NCBI RefSeq assembly: GCF_001632805.1
Contig: NZ_CP007220.1
Span: 4,960,001-5,024,000 of the forward strand
DNA length: 64,000 nt
From: Mycobacteroides chelonae CCUG 47445
GTDB taxonomy: Bacteria; Actinomycetota; Actinomycetes; Mycobacteriales; Mycobacteriaceae
Direction: 5' to 3'
Below are positions 7,872-16,429 of the stretch, in pieces. The position numbers and the translations under genes are program-made. Position 1 is the first letter of the stretch. Every line of letters starts with the position of its first letter. Below the pieces are notes generated by a model. The model was given only the letters and a program-made list of their open reading frames with translations, did no database searches and had not been told where the DNA came from.

Positions 7872-9248
7872 TTACCGCGCCATGTTGGTGAAACGCGACA
7901 GGTGCAGCTGGTGCGCCACAGTGATGGTGGCCGTTGGACCGTTACGGTGCTTGCCGAGAATCAGGTCGGCCTCACCACCGCGCGGATCATCACGCTCGAA
8001 CGCATCGGGGCGGTGCAGCAGGATCACCATGTCGGCATCCTGTTCCAGCGAGCCGGATTCACGAAGGTCCGAGACCTGCGGCCGCTTGTCGGTGCGCTGC
8101 TCGGGACCACGGTTCAGCTGGCTGATCGCGATGACCGGAACCTCAAGCTCCTTGGCCAACAGCTTCAGGTTTCGGGAGAACTCCGAGACTTCCTGCTGGC
8201 GGGATTCGTGCTTCTTACCGGAGGTCATCAGCTGCAGGTAGTCCACGACCACCAGCTTGAGCCCGGCCTTCTGGTTGAGCCGTCGCGCCTTGGCGCGGAT
8301 CTCCATCATGGTCAGGTTCGGGGAGTCGTCGATGTACAGCGGCGCCTCACTGATCTCGCTCATCCGCCGCGCCAGCCGGGTCCAGTCGTCATCGCTCATC
8401 CGGCCCGAGCGCATATCGCCCAGTTTGATCTTCGCTTCGGCCGAGAGCAGTCGCATGACGATCTCGGTCTTGCTCATTTCCAGTGAAAAAATCACGCTGG
8501 GCAGCTGGTGCTTGATCGAGCACGACCGCATGAAATCCAGACCGAGGGTCGACTTACCGACACCCGGCCGGGCCGCCACGATGATCATCTGGCCCGGATG
8601 CAGCCCATTGGTGATCTCGTCCAGATCGGTGAAGCCCGTCGGCACACCCTTGGACATGCCGCCGGCCGACGCGATTGCATCGATCTCGTCCATCGTGGGC
8701 TGCAGCAGCTCTTCGAGGGGCACATAGTCTTCCGACATCCGCCGGTCGGTGACGTCGTAGACCTCGGCCTGTGCGCGGTCCACCACTTCGGCGACGTCGG
8801 CACCCTCGGCCCCGGCGTACCCGTACTGCACCACGCGGGTCCCGGCCTCCACGAGACGGCGCAGCAGCGCCTTCTCGGCCACGATCCCGGCATAGAACCC
8901 GGCGTTGGCGGCGGTCGGCACGGTGGAGATGAGCGTGTGCAGATACGGAGCACCGCCCACCCGGCGCAGCTGCCCGCGGCGGTCCAGCTCGGCGGCCACC
9001 GTCACCGCATCAGCGGGTTCTCCCCTGCCGTACAGGTCGAGGATGGCCTCATACACGCTCTGGTGATTGGGCCGATAGAAGTCGTGCGGCCGCAGCTTCT
9101 CCAGCACGTCGGCGATGGCGTCCTTGGACAGCAGCATCCCGCCCAGCACGGACTGCTCGGCAGCCACATCCTGGGGTGGTTGACGGCCGAACTCCTCCTC
9201 GGGAGGGGCAACTGGGCCGGACTGGCCCAGATCGTCGACTATCGCCAC
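7872..9248 (-). CDS. dnaB: Replicative DNA helicase DnaB
   Basis: This 458-residue hexameric helicase unwinds DNA ahead of the replication fork and recruits primase. The N-terminal domain (about 25-130) is followed by a linker and a RecA-like ATPase. The Walker A motif is ARPGVGKST, the Walker B region is LVVVDYLQLM, and SQLNRGPEQR and the DLRESGSLEQDAD segment are conserved. No intein interrupts the P-loop, a common intein site in mycobacterial DnaB. The GTG start at 9248 has AGGAGGACC upstream. It lies downstream of rplI on the same strand, across about 450 bases, matching the Rv0058 position. Confidence 0.97.
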   Translation of the reverse strand: MAIVDDLGQSGPVAPPEEEFGRQPPQDVAAEQSVLGGMLLSKDAIADVLEKLRPHDFYRPNHQSVYEAILDLYGRGEPADAVTVAAELDRRGQLRRVGGAPYLHTLISTVPTAANAGFYAGIVAEKALLRRLVEAGTRVVQYGYAGAEGADVAEVVDRAQAEVYDVTDRRMSEDYVPLEELLQPTMDEIDAIASAGGMSKGVPTGFTDLDEITNGLHPGQMIIVAARPGVGKSTLGLDFMRSCSIKHQLPSVIFSLEMSKTEIVMRLLSAEAKIKLGDMRSGRMSDDDWTRLARRMSEISEAPLYIDDSPNLTMMEIRAKARRLNQKAGLKLVVVDYLQLMTSGKKHESRQQEVSEFSRNLKLLAKELEVPVIAISQLNRGPEQRTDKRPQVSDLRESGSLEQDADMVILLHRPDAFERDDPRGGEADLILGKHRNGPTATITVAHQLHLSRFTNMAR

Positions 9249-9372
9249 GGCGCGCTGGTCCTCCTAATCACATCAAGTCGAACACATGATCGCGGCGAGG
9301 TCTGACAAGTACAGTTCAGCCCGCGCGCCGCGGTAGACGTTAGATGTTGCTGGCGACCCTGCCAAGCACCCC

Positions 9373-9513
9373 TGTGGATGAGCCTGGGCATGGGGTGTGG
9401 ACTACTGTCCAACCCGGTGTTAGGGGGTTGGGGACAACCTGGGGATAGCTACCTACATTCCTGCACTTTTCCCAGTTGGCAGCCGGTGAACTAATTGACA
9501 GGACTGTGGATGG
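9373..9513. promoter_or_regulatory. Cluster of DnaA-box-like motifs upstream of dnaB
   Basis: In the leader side of dnaB, TGTGGATGA (9373-9381), TGTGGACTA (9396-9404), TGGGGACAA (9429-9437) and TGTGGATGG (9505-9513) each resemble the complement of the actinobacterial DnaA box (T/C)T(G/A)TCCACA with one or two mismatches. Four in 141 bases suggest DnaA binding, for example to control dnaB. This is inference. Confidence 0.35.
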
Positions 9514-9645
9514 GAATCTGTCCGGCGTGTCGCATCAGGTTGCGTGCTCGGGCGTGTTCTGTTACCCCTCTCAACCCTCTAGGTTAACTAGAGGTAGCTT
9601 CGCTGGAGTGGCACACGCGTACAATACGTTCGCCAGCAGATACGG

Positions 9646-9677
9646 CAACGGCGCCGCGGAAACCCGCGACGCCGTTG
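9646..9677 (-). terminator. Hairpin terminator of the rpsF-ssb-rpsR-rplI operon
   Basis: CAACGGCG (9646-9653) pairs perfectly with CGCCGTTG (9670-9677), and the inner CGCGG/CCGCG extends the stem around a short AAAC loop. It lies 22 bases beyond the rplI stop, with no T-run. Confidence 0.7.
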
Positions 9678-9699
9678 ACCCGGCAGTATTTCGGATTGG

Positions 9700-10155
9700 T
9701 CAGCCTGCGGCGACTACATCCACGGTGACCTTGGTTGCCACACCGGCGTGCAGGTGCACATCCAGCGCGTAGGAACCGATCTGCTTGATATGCGCCTTCG
9801 GCAGGGTAACGGTGCGCTTGTCCAGGTTCGGTCCACCGGCGGCCTTGATGGCACCCACCACGTCAGCGGCAGTCACCGAGCCGAACAGCTTGCCCTCGCC
9901 AGCGGTCTTCACCGTCAGCTGAACAGCACCCAGGCCCTCGATAGCCTGCTTGATCTCGTTGGCGTGTTCGACACCACGGATCTCCTTGGCCTCACGGGCA
10001 CGACGGATGTCGGTCGCCTGGCGCTCCGCACCACGGGTGGCGACAATCGCCAGCCCGCGCGGCAGCAGGTAGTTACGTCCGTAACCGTCCCGGACCTCAA
10101 CGGTGTCACCGGCAGTGCCGAGGTGCTCGACCTCGGTCGTCAGAATCAGCTTCAT
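9700..10155 (-). CDS. rplI: 50S ribosomal protein L9
   Basis: The product has 151 residues, the usual L9 length. The N-terminal RNA-binding domain begins [20 protein letters not shown] and continues with the conserved [15 protein letters not shown]; a long connecting helix leads to the C-terminal domain ([20 protein letters not shown]). L9 binds 23S rRNA at the base of the L1 stalk and affects frame maintenance. It is the last gene of the minus-strand operon rpsF-ssb-rpsR-rplI, 17 bases after rpsR, and is followed by the hairpin terminator. Confidence 0.97.
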   Translation of the reverse strand: MKLILTTEVEHLGTAGDTVEVRDGYGRNYLLPRGLAIVATRGAERQATDIRRAREAKEIRGVEHANEIKQAIEGLGAVQLTVKTAGEGKLFGSVTAADVVGAIKAAGGPNLDKRTVTLPKAHIKQIGSYALDVHLHAGVATKVTVDVVAAG

Positions 10156-10172
10156 CAGATGTCCCTCCGGTC

Positions 10173-10427
10173 CTACCGCGTCGCCGAGCTGAACGGCAGC
10201 AGGGCTACCTCGCGAGCGTTCTTCACCGCGATCGCGATGTCGCGCTGGTGCTGAACGCAGTTTCCGGTAACCCGGCGGGCACGAATCTTGCCGCGCTCAC
10301 TGATGTACGTGCGCAGCAGGTTGGTGTCCTTGTAATCGATGTTCAGCGCCTTCTTGGTGCAGAACGCGCACTTACGTGTCTTGACCGGCTTTTCCGGGGC
10401 AGGACGGCGCTTAGTCGTCTTGGCCAT
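10173..10427 (-). CDS. rpsR: 30S ribosomal protein S18, zinc-binding (C+) form
   Basis: This 84-residue small-subunit protein pairs with S6 on the platform. The core [16 protein letters not shown], then RARRVTGNC, is typical. The Cys residues in KCAFCTKK plus the Cys in TGNCVQHQ mark the zinc-ribbon C+ form, the ordinary zinc-replete version in mycobacteria; the Zur-controlled C- paralogue lacks them. It lies 44 bases after ssb in the ribosomal operon. Confidence 0.97.
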   Translation of the reverse strand: MAKTTKRRPAPEKPVKTRKCAFCTKKALNIDYKDTNLLRTYISERGKIRARRVTGNCVQHQRDIAIAVKNAREVALLPFSSATR

Positions 10428-10471
10428 GGTGAATCTCTTTCTTTCTAGCTAGATAAGTTGTATCGCCCAGA

Positions 10472-10972
10472 TCAGAAGGGCGGTTCGTCGTCGGCTGCGG
10501 TGGAACCGGAAGCCGGGGCACTGCCCCACGGATCGTCGGCAGGCTCGCTGGAGCGGGAACCCCCGCCGCCACCGCCGCCGCCGAAACCTCCACCGCCGCC
10601 ACCACCGCGCGAGGCCTTGTTGACCTTGGCGGTCGCGTACCGCAGAGACGGGCCGATCTCGTCGACCTCGACCTCCATGACGGTGCGCTTCTCGCCCTCG
10701 CGGGTTTCGAAGGAGCGCTGCTTGAGCCGGCCAGTGACAATGACACGGGACCCGCGGGTCAGGCTCTCGGCCACGTTCTCGGCGGCCTCACGCCAGATAT
10801 TGCACCGCAGGAACAGCGCCTCTCCGTCCTTCCACTCCGAACTCTGTCGGTCGAAGATGCGGGGAGTCGACGCCACAGTGAAGTTGGCGACGGCAGCCCC
10901 GGACGGTGTGAAGCGCAGTTCTGGATCGGCGGTCAAGTTTCCGACGACCGTGATGGTGGTGTCACCTGCCAC
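10472..10972 (-). CDS. ssb: Single-stranded DNA-binding protein
   Basis: The product has 166 residues from GTG 10972, preceded by GAGGAGGAA. The OB fold covers about residues 1-115 ([20 protein letters not shown], and later [19 protein letters not shown]). A Gly-rich disordered linker (a run of [11 protein letters not shown] type) follows, and the acidic tip ends DDEPPF, the conserved docking tail for replication and repair partners. As a tetramer it coats single-stranded DNA at forks. It sits between rpsF and rpsR in the usual actinobacterial order. Confidence 0.97.
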   Translation of the reverse strand: MAGDTTITVVGNLTADPELRFTPSGAAVANFTVASTPRIFDRQSSEWKDGEALFLRCNIWREAAENVAESLTRGSRVIVTGRLKQRSFETREGEKRTVMEVEVDEIGPSLRYATAKVNKASRGGGGGGGFGGGGGGGGSRSSEPADDPWGSAPASGSTAADDEPPF

Positions 10973-11013
10973 GGTTCCTCCTCGTGTCTGTCAGCTGGCG
11001 TGGTTAACGGCAG

Positions 11014-11041
11014 CCTACGGAAGTCAACTGACTTCCGTAGG
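11014..11041. repeat. Perfect inverted repeat between rpsF and ssb
   Basis: Two 13-base arms, CCTACGGAAGTCA and TGACTTCCGTAGG, are separated by two bases; folded, an 11-pair stem with a six-base loop is expected. It sits just after the rpsF stop, inside the operon, where an attenuator, processing site or partial terminator would set the ratio of rpsF to ssb. Confidence 0.7.
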
Positions 11042-11044
11042 ACC

Positions 11045-11335
11045 TCAGCGGGCTCCGGTACGCAGGACCTTGGTCCGCAGCACGGACTCGTTCAGGCCCA
11101 GCTGGCGATCCAGCTCCGAGACGGTGGCGGGCTCCGCGACCACGTCGATCACCGCGTAGATGCCCTCGGCATGCTTGGCGATCTCGTAGGCAAGACGGCG
11201 CTTACCCCAAACCTCCACCTTCGAGACGGTTCCACCGTCACCGCGGATGACGTTCAGAAACGTATCCAGCGATGGAGCTACGGTGCGCTCGTCAAGAGTG
11301 GGGTCGAGAATGACCATGATTTCGTACTGACGCAT
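11045..11335 (-). CDS. rpsF: 30S ribosomal protein S6
   Basis: The product has 96 residues and begins [20 protein letters not shown], the standard S6 start; [20 protein letters not shown] and the C-terminal strand VLRTKVLR are conserved. S6 binds S18 on the 30S platform. The upstream sequence AGGAGGTGATGA is a near-perfect ribosome site. It is the first gene of the ribosomal/ssb operon, 112 bases after the GT87-like gene on the same strand, and its leader carries a hairpin. Confidence 0.97.
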   Translation of the reverse strand: MRQYEIMVILDPTLDERTVAPSLDTFLNVIRGDGGTVSKVEVWGKRRLAYEIAKHAEGIYAVIDVVAEPATVSELDRQLGLNESVLRTKVLRTGAR

Positions 11336-11367
11336 GAGAAACTCATCACCTCCTGTGGTCTAGTGCG

Positions 11368-11386
11368 GCCACGGCGTATCCGTGGC
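11368..11386 (-). promoter_or_regulatory. Hairpin in the rpsF leader
   Basis: Seven perfect pairs (GCCACGG with CCGTGGC) close a five-base loop in the transcript leader of rpsF, about 35 bases before the start. Many bacteria autoregulate this operon by S6:S18 binding to a leader hairpin, so this is a candidate, but the diagnostic CCG bulge was not verified. Confidence 0.35.
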
Positions 11387-11447
11387 AGGAGAGTCGCCTG
11401 CGTCGGCAACCGGCCAAGGCTACCGCACAGCCCCCTGACCGGCGAAA

Positions 11448-13097
11448 TCAGACAGACGCGCGAGCGATATGCGGTGTGGGCTTACGCGCGCGCAGCCACG
11501 ACGGCACCCAGGCCGGAGGATTGTCGGCAACCCCATCGCACGGCCCGCCCGCCGGATCGTCCGTGTCATCACTATGTGCGCGCACCAGGTCCTCGCTGGG
11601 GTGATAGATCTGGCGCAGCACCAAGGCGCACAACCCGATCACCGCGATATCGCGCACCAGCACCGTGCCGGTGAACCACTGCTCGGGCAACCCCTTGTTC
11701 TCCAAGCCCAGCAGGTAGTACATCCGCGGAACCCACACCAACGCGTCGACGGTCATCCACGCCAGCAGGATTCGGCGATGCGGCAACGCCACCACGGCAA
11801 GTGGCACCAGCCATAGCGAGAACTGCGGGCTCCACACCTTGTTGGTCAGCAGGAACACCGCCACCACCAGGAAAGCCAACTGCGCCACACGCGGGCGCCG
11901 CGGAGCCGTCAGCGCCACGTATCCGATGCCCAGGCAGCAGATCCCGAACAGAACGGCCGATATCGCGTTCAGCACGACCGGGGGCTCCCAGAAGCCCAGC
12001 GGGCCGTCGAAACCCTGCCATCCCGTGAAGGACTTGAAGACGTTGTACAGCGAGTCCATGTCGTCGCCGCGGCGGGTGTTGAGCCGAAAGAACTCCCCCC
12101 ATCCGCGCGGGAAGAGCATCGCCACCGGCGCGTTCACCACAACCCAACTGGCCAGTGCGGCCGCGGCCGTCTTGGAGAACTCGTGCATCTTGCCGCCGCG
12201 CAGGCTCACCAACAGCAGCGGAAACAGCAGCAGCACCGGATAGAGCTTGGCGGCCACGCCCAGCCCTATCAGCACACCCGCCAGCCACGGTTTCCTGCGA
12301 GCCCACGCCCACAGTGCCGTCATGCTGAAAGCCGTTGCAAGAGCATCGAAATTCGTGAAGATCTGGAAGATCACGATCGGAGATGCTGCGATCATCACCA
12401 CATCCCATGGGCGGGTGCGCGGGCTCAATCCCGCACTGGCCCAGATGGTTACCAGCCACGCAAGCGCCAATCCGAAAGCCACGATGTTGAAGAACATCAC
12501 CACTTCGGCGACGATGGGCAGCCCCAGTAGATCGCTGGCCTGGGTGTAGGTCTTGGCCAGCGCCATCGCGGTGTACTGATACACCCCGGTCACCACCGGA
12601 TACTCCATGTACCGGACCGCCGGAGTGCCGTCGTACTGAATCTTCTGATGCCCGCCCGAGTCGGTCTCCAGCCAGCTGGACTTGTACGGGAAGCGCCCCT
12701 GATTCAACAGCTCCGCGCCGTAGAGCGGCACGGTGTCCGAGTAGCACAACTGGTAGTAGGCCCGGTTGTTGTCCCAATTGGCCACGCGCTGAGCGCCATT
12801 GCCCGAACCACTCTGCTGCAGGCAGGGCGCCTTACTAGTCCACCCCAGGATGAGAAAGCCCAACGCGATGATGAACACCACCCGCAGCGGTGTCCAGAAC
12901 GGCTGGCGCCCGACCAGGGCGTGCCCACCCAGGGGCCCGCCGATCACCTCGGATAGCTCGGCACCCATCGCATCGGTGCGACTAGGGAAGTCGCGATCGT
13001 CGGCACTGCGCAGGTCATCGGCGAGCTTCTCGGGAGACACCGTCGCACGGGATTCGGCCGGCACCTGCCTACTGCCCCGGAGGCGGCGGCGCGTCAC
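11448..13097 (-). CDS. Polytopic GT87-like glycosyltransferase (Rv0051 homologue)
   Basis: The 549-residue product has about 12 hydrophobic segments after a 75-residue cytoplasmic N-terminus. The first periplasmic loop has the polyprenyl-dependent mannosyltransferase look (CYSDTVPLYGAELLNQGRFP with nearby Asp), and FTNFDALATAFSMTALWAWA and GLGVAAKLYPVLLLFPLLL are typical of GT87/DUF2029 proteins. Such enzymes transfer mannose or arabinose from lipid-linked donors in the envelope; the acceptor here is unknown. GTG 13097 overlaps the ponA1 end by 29 bases, so the two are probably co-translated. Position between ponA1 and rpsF matches Rv0051; the Rv0052 counterpart is absent. Confidence 0.8.
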   Translation of the reverse strand: MTRRRLRGSRQVPAESRATVSPEKLADDLRSADDRDFPSRTDAMGAELSEVIGGPLGGHALVGRQPFWTPLRVVFIIALGFLILGWTSKAPCLQQSGSGNGAQRVANWDNNRAYYQLCYSDTVPLYGAELLNQGRFPYKSSWLETDSGGHQKIQYDGTPAVRYMEYPVVTGVYQYTAMALAKTYTQASDLLGLPIVAEVVMFFNIVAFGLALAWLVTIWASAGLSPRTRPWDVVMIAASPIVIFQIFTNFDALATAFSMTALWAWARRKPWLAGVLIGLGVAAKLYPVLLLFPLLLVSLRGGKMHEFSKTAAAALASWVVVNAPVAMLFPRGWGEFFRLNTRRGDDMDSLYNVFKSFTGWQGFDGPLGFWEPPVVLNAISAVLFGICCLGIGYVALTAPRRPRVAQLAFLVVAVFLLTNKVWSPQFSLWLVPLAVVALPHRRILLAWMTVDALVWVPRMYYLLGLENKGLPEQWFTGTVLVRDIAVIGLCALVLRQIYHPSEDLVRAHSDDTDDPAGGPCDGVADNPPAWVPSWLRARKPTPHIARASV

Positions 13098-15495
13098 CCG
13101 CCGGTGGCGCCGCCGGGCCCACCGGAATCGTCGTCGGCGGTCCCACCGGAATGGTGATACCCGGTGCGATCTCGATGGTCGGCTGGATGACCGTCACCTC
13201 GCCGCCACCGCCCGGCGCGGGCGCCGGCGGACCGTTCGGAGCCGGCGGCGGCGGCACGTAGACCGGCACACCGGCGTATCCGCCGATGGCGCCCGGCTTG
13301 GGGAAGGTCTCCTTGGTGGAGCCGTCCAACGCGCCATTCATGGTCTTCTGCCAGATATCCGACGGCAGTCCGGAGCCGTAAATCGGTCCACCCCAGCTGT
13401 TTCTGATCGGCTTGCCGTCGTCGGTCCCTATCCACACCGCGGTCGAGAGCGACGGGGTGAAGCCGACCATCCAGGCGTCCTTGTTGTCCTTGGTGTCGCC
13501 CAGCTGCGCGGTACCGGTCTTGGCGGCCGACTCTCGTCCACCCGCCAGGCCATGCCCGCGTGAGTAGGCTGCGATCGGTTTCATCGCCGAGATCGCGTTG
13601 TTCGCAACATCATCAGAGAAACGCTTCTCGCCCGTGTTGTCGGAGGAACCCGCGTCGAAAAGCACCTGGCCGTCCGCGTTCACGACCTTCTGGATGAAAT
13701 GTGGCTTGCGGTAGGTCCCGGACGCCGCCAAGGTCGCGTACGCCGAGGCCATATCGATCACCCGTGTCTGGTACTGGCCCAGCACCACACCGTTATTCGG
13801 CGGACCGCCCTGACCGTCCTCGGACAGGGTGTGCGAGACACCGGGGAAGTTCTCGGCGATACCGGCGGCATGCGCGGCCGTAGCCACATCGTCGGGCCCG
13901 TTCTTCAGCTTCAGCATGAGCCGGTAGAAGCTGGTGTTCAGCGAGCGCTTCAGCGCCTCGGCCACCGAACACGTTCCGCACGAAGCGTCTTCGCTGTTCT
14001 TGATGGTGATGCCCTGATAGGTCAGCTCCGAGCTGTCCAGCTGGTAGCCCAGTCCGATTCCCTGCTGCAGCGCCGCCACCAAGGCGAACACCTTGAACGA
14101 CGAACCGGTCTGCAGGCCCTGCTGCGCATAGTCCAGGCCCTGCGCGTTGGAGCCCCCGTAGTACGCCTTGACCGCACCTGTGCGCGGGTCCACGGACACC
14201 ACCGCCGTTCGCAGGTCCGCGTTCTCGCCCTGCAAGGTGCTGTTGACCGCGTTCTCGGCGGCCTGCTGCGCCTTAGTGTCGATGGTCGTGGTGATCTGCA
14301 GGCCCTCGGTGTTCAAGGTCTGCTCGTCGATGTTGAACAGATCGGTGAGCTCGGCCATCACCTGACGTTTGATGAGGCCGTTGGGGCCCGTCGTCGCGTT
14401 CTGCGCCGCGGCTTGCTCGGGCGGCACCGTTGCCGGGTACACCTGCCCGGCCCGATCCTGGGCGGACAATGCGCCAATGGTGACCATGCCGTCGAGCACC
14501 CAGTTCCAGCGGTTTGTCGACTCGGGCAGATCCACCGCGGGATCCAGGCGCGACGGCCGTTGGATCAGCGCGGCCAACAAGGCACCCTCGGACACCGTGA
14601 GCTGTTCAACGGGCTTGTCGAAGTAGGCCTTCGACGCCGCCGAGATGCCATAGGCGCCACGTCCGAAATAGATGATGTTGAGGTAGGCCTCCAGCACCTG
14701 ATCCTTGGACCAGGACTGCGACATCTTCGTGGAGATGACGATCTCTTTGGCCTTACGGGTCAGACCGCCGAGGCCGGCGCGCTGCGCACCCACCATCGCG
14801 TTCTTCACGTACTGCTGGGTGATCGTGGAACCACCCTGGGTATCGCCGCCGAACATGTTGTTCTTGACCGCGCGCAGCAGACCCGAGAAGGAGAAGCCCG
14901 GGTTGCCGTAGAAATCGCGATCCTCGGCGGCCATCACCGCCGCGCGCACGTGCTGGGGCACCTGGTCGATCTTGATGTCGACCCGGTTTCCGTCCGGTGG
15001 AACAACTTTGGCCAGTTCGGTGGTGCCGTCGCTGGCCAAGATGGTGGACACCTGACTGGTACGGATATCGCCCGGCTTCGGGATGTCTACCACCGAATAC
15101 GCCAGTGCGAACGTCGCCAGCGGGATGACGATGGCCAACAGCACCAGGGCAATCATCACGCGACGGAAGATTTTCCAGCCGTTGCTCTTTCGCCTACGGC
15201 GACGCTGTGGCGGACGCGACGAACCACCCGGCCTGCTGGATGGGGGCGGCGGCTCATGTCCATTGCCCTCGTCATCACGTTCCAGCGCGGCGCGAGCCGC
15301 GGCCACGGCGTCCTCATCGCGCCGGTACAGCGGCAGATCCTCGACGGGGTCGAGGATCGACGTCGGCCGATCGTCCATGCTGGGGGTGCGCGGTGAATCC
15401 GAGCCGCCGGAAGCTACCGGATTCTGTCCGCCAACCACGCCGCCCTCACCCTGTGGCCTATTCACTGGCCGTCCGGGCACGAGTTGTTCGCTGAC
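13069..15495 (-). CDS. ponA1: Bifunctional penicillin-binding protein PonA1 (class A)
   Basis: About 808 residues from GTG 15495 (AAGGGGA upstream); ATG 15537 is an alternative. A Pro/Arg-rich cytoplasmic tail of about 110 residues leads to one membrane helix (IALVLLAIVIPLATFALAY). The glycosyltransferase domain shows AAEDRDFY and GGSTITQQYVKNAM. The transpeptidase has SSFK (catalytic Ser in QTGSSFKVFALVAAL), SLNTS and KTGTAQ. A Pro-rich tail ends the protein. It polymerises and cross-links peptidoglycan outside the membrane. It overlaps the DUF5318 gene upstream and the GT87-like gene downstream, matching Rv0050. Confidence 0.95.
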   Translation of the reverse strand, partial: VSEQLVPGRPVNRPQGEGGVVGGQNPVASGGSDSPRTPSMDDRPTSILDPVEDLPLYRRDEDAVAAARAALERDDEGNGHEPPPPSSRPGGSSRPPQRRRRRKSNGWKIFRRVMIALVLLAIVIPLATFALAYSVVDIPKPGDIRTSQVSTILASDGTTELAKVVPPDGNRVDIKIDQVPQHVRAAVMAAEDRDFYGNPGFSFSGLLRAVKNNMFGGDTQGGSTITQQYVKNAMVGAQRAGLGGLTRKAKEIVISTKMSQSWSKDQVLEAYLNIIYFGRGAYGISAASKAYFDKPVEQLTVSEGALLAALIQRPSRLDPAVDLPESTNRWNWVLDGMVTIGALSAQDRAGQVYPATVPPEQAAAQNATTGPNGLIKRQVMAELTDLFNIDEQTLNTEGLQITTTIDTKAQQAAENAVNSTLQGENADLRTAVVSVDPRTGAVKAYYGGSNAQGLDYAQQGLQTGSSFKVFALVAALQQGIGLGYQLDSSELTYQGITIKNSEDASCGTCSVAEALKRSLNTSFYRLMLKLKNGPDDVATAAHAAGIAENFPGVSHTLSEDGQGGPPNNGVVLGQYQTRVIDMASAYATLAASGTYRKPHFIQKVVNADGQVLFDAGSSDNTGEKRFSDDVANNAISAMKPIAAYSRGHGLAGGRESAAKTGTAQLGDTKDNKDAWMVGFTPSLSTAVWIGTDDGKPIRNSWGGPIYGSGLPSDIWQKTMNGALDGSTKETFPKPGAIGGYAGVPVYVPPPPAPNGPPAPAPGGGGEVTVIQPTIEIAPGITIPVGPPTTIPVGPAAPPAGDAPPPPGQ

Positions 15496-15880
15496 GTGGG
15501 GTGGTCCCCTTCGGCGCCGGGAGGGCGCCCATGACATACGACTTCACCAAATGATTCCAACTGCAGGTCCGGCATACCTCGACAACGTGCACGGCGAACT
15601 CCGAGTACCGCGTGGCCAGCAGCACCAGTTCCTCGGCCGTACGGGCCGAGCCGGATACCGCGCCCAGATGCTCGCCGAAAACCCACGACACCAGCGTCAG
15701 TTGCTCCTTGCGACAGATCGGGCAGACCACCGCACTCGATTTGCCGTGGAACTTGGCCGCACGGAGCAGATACGGGTTCGCGTCGCAGACTTCGGCCACG
15801 CCGGTACGCCCGGAATAGACCTCAGCCAGCAGGGATCGCCGCTTGAGCGCGTAATCCACCACCTGTCTCTGCAATCGCAC
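15458..15880 (-). CDS. DUF5318 protein (Rv0049 homologue)
   Basis: The product has 140 residues from GTG 15880 (VRLQRQVVDYALKRRSLLAE), a start recognised from the very conserved N-terminus. Two Cys pairs, VVCPICRKE and EVCRTCSWNH, look like a zinc ribbon. The function is unknown; the family is restricted to actinobacteria and kept next to ponA1. A longer open frame upstream runs through the opposite-strand gene and is not used. Its end overlaps the ponA1 start by 38 bases. Confidence 0.9.
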   Translation of the reverse strand: MRLQRQVVDYALKRRSLLAEVYSGRTGVAEVCDANPYLLRAAKFHGKSSAVVCPICRKEQLTLVSWVFGEHLGAVSGSARTAEELVLLATRYSEFAVHVVEVCRTCSWNHLVKSYVMGALPAPKGTTPRQRTTRARTASE

Positions 15881-16010
15881 GGTAACCAGAGTACGTCCGA
15901 TTACGCGCTGGCCGAGCCCGGGCCACACAGACAGCACGTACTTTGCGAAGCCGATCTCTGTCCGCGTTCCGCTCGTTACGATGGGGCGGCTGTCAGGAAG
16001 AGGGGGACAT

Positions 16011-16385
16011 ATGACATTCCGTCGACTATCACCGGTGCTCGGCGGCTTTGCGGCCTTGGCCGTCATCGCATCCGTAGCCATCGACCCTCCCGCGGCAACC
16101 GCCGCCCCACCGGTTGGCACCGGAAAGATTGTCGGAACGGCAGTCCTGAAAGTGATCGGCAGCGGGACGGCGACCGTGACCTGGAAAGAGAACGGCGGCG
16201 CGGCCCACGTCGAGAAGGATGCCGCGCTGCCCTGGGAGCACACCATCGACGTCGTCGAGGAAGCGAACTCCGAAGTCCGGGCCAGCGGGGCCGGTGCCAC
16301 CGGCTGCACGATCACCATGGGCGACATGCTGGTGTCGTTCAAGAGCGAGCCGAACCCGGTCTGCGAGTTCGCGTACTGGGGCTGA
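16011..16385 (+). CDS. Secreted MmpS-like protein
   Basis: The product has 124 residues from ATG 16011 with AGGAAGAGGGGG just upstream. An N-terminal signal peptide (LGGFAALAVIASVAI, cleavage likely near ATAAPP) precedes a beta-rich domain whose middle (VTWKENGGAAHVEKDAALPW) and end (two Cys, GCTITMGD and PVCEFAYWG) resemble the extracellular domain of MmpS proteins, which partner MmpL lipid exporters. No mmpL gene is near, and it lacks the usual MmpS membrane anchor, so it is probably a free secreted relative. It opens a run of plus-strand genes. Confidence 0.65.
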   Translation: MTFRRLSPVLGGFAALAVIASVAIDPPAATAAPPVGTGKIVGTAVLKVIGSGTATVTWKENGGAAHVEKDAALPWEHTIDVVEEANSEVRASGAGATGCTITMGDMLVSFKSEPNPVCEFAYWG

Positions 16386-16416
16386 CGCACCCGGGCCCCG
16401 AGGGACCGAGTCGCTC

Positions 16417-16429
16417 TACGATTCCTCGC
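16417..16429 (+). promoter_or_regulatory. Leaderless promoter -10 element
   Basis: TACGAT (16417-16422) is followed by seven bases and then ATG 16430, the spacing expected if the transcript starts on the start codon. The surrounding TCGCTCTACGATTCCTCGC is repeated exactly before the next gene. Confidence 0.6.

Noticed and set aside
7872..9248. A possible DnaB intein
   Set aside because: The 458-residue sequence is continuous through the P-loop and has no intein splice motifs.
13699..15396. A 565-residue plus-strand frame opposite ponA1
   Set aside because: Composition is Arg/His/Val/Gly-rich as in a shadow, with no domain. The PonA1 motifs on the other strand are unmistakable.
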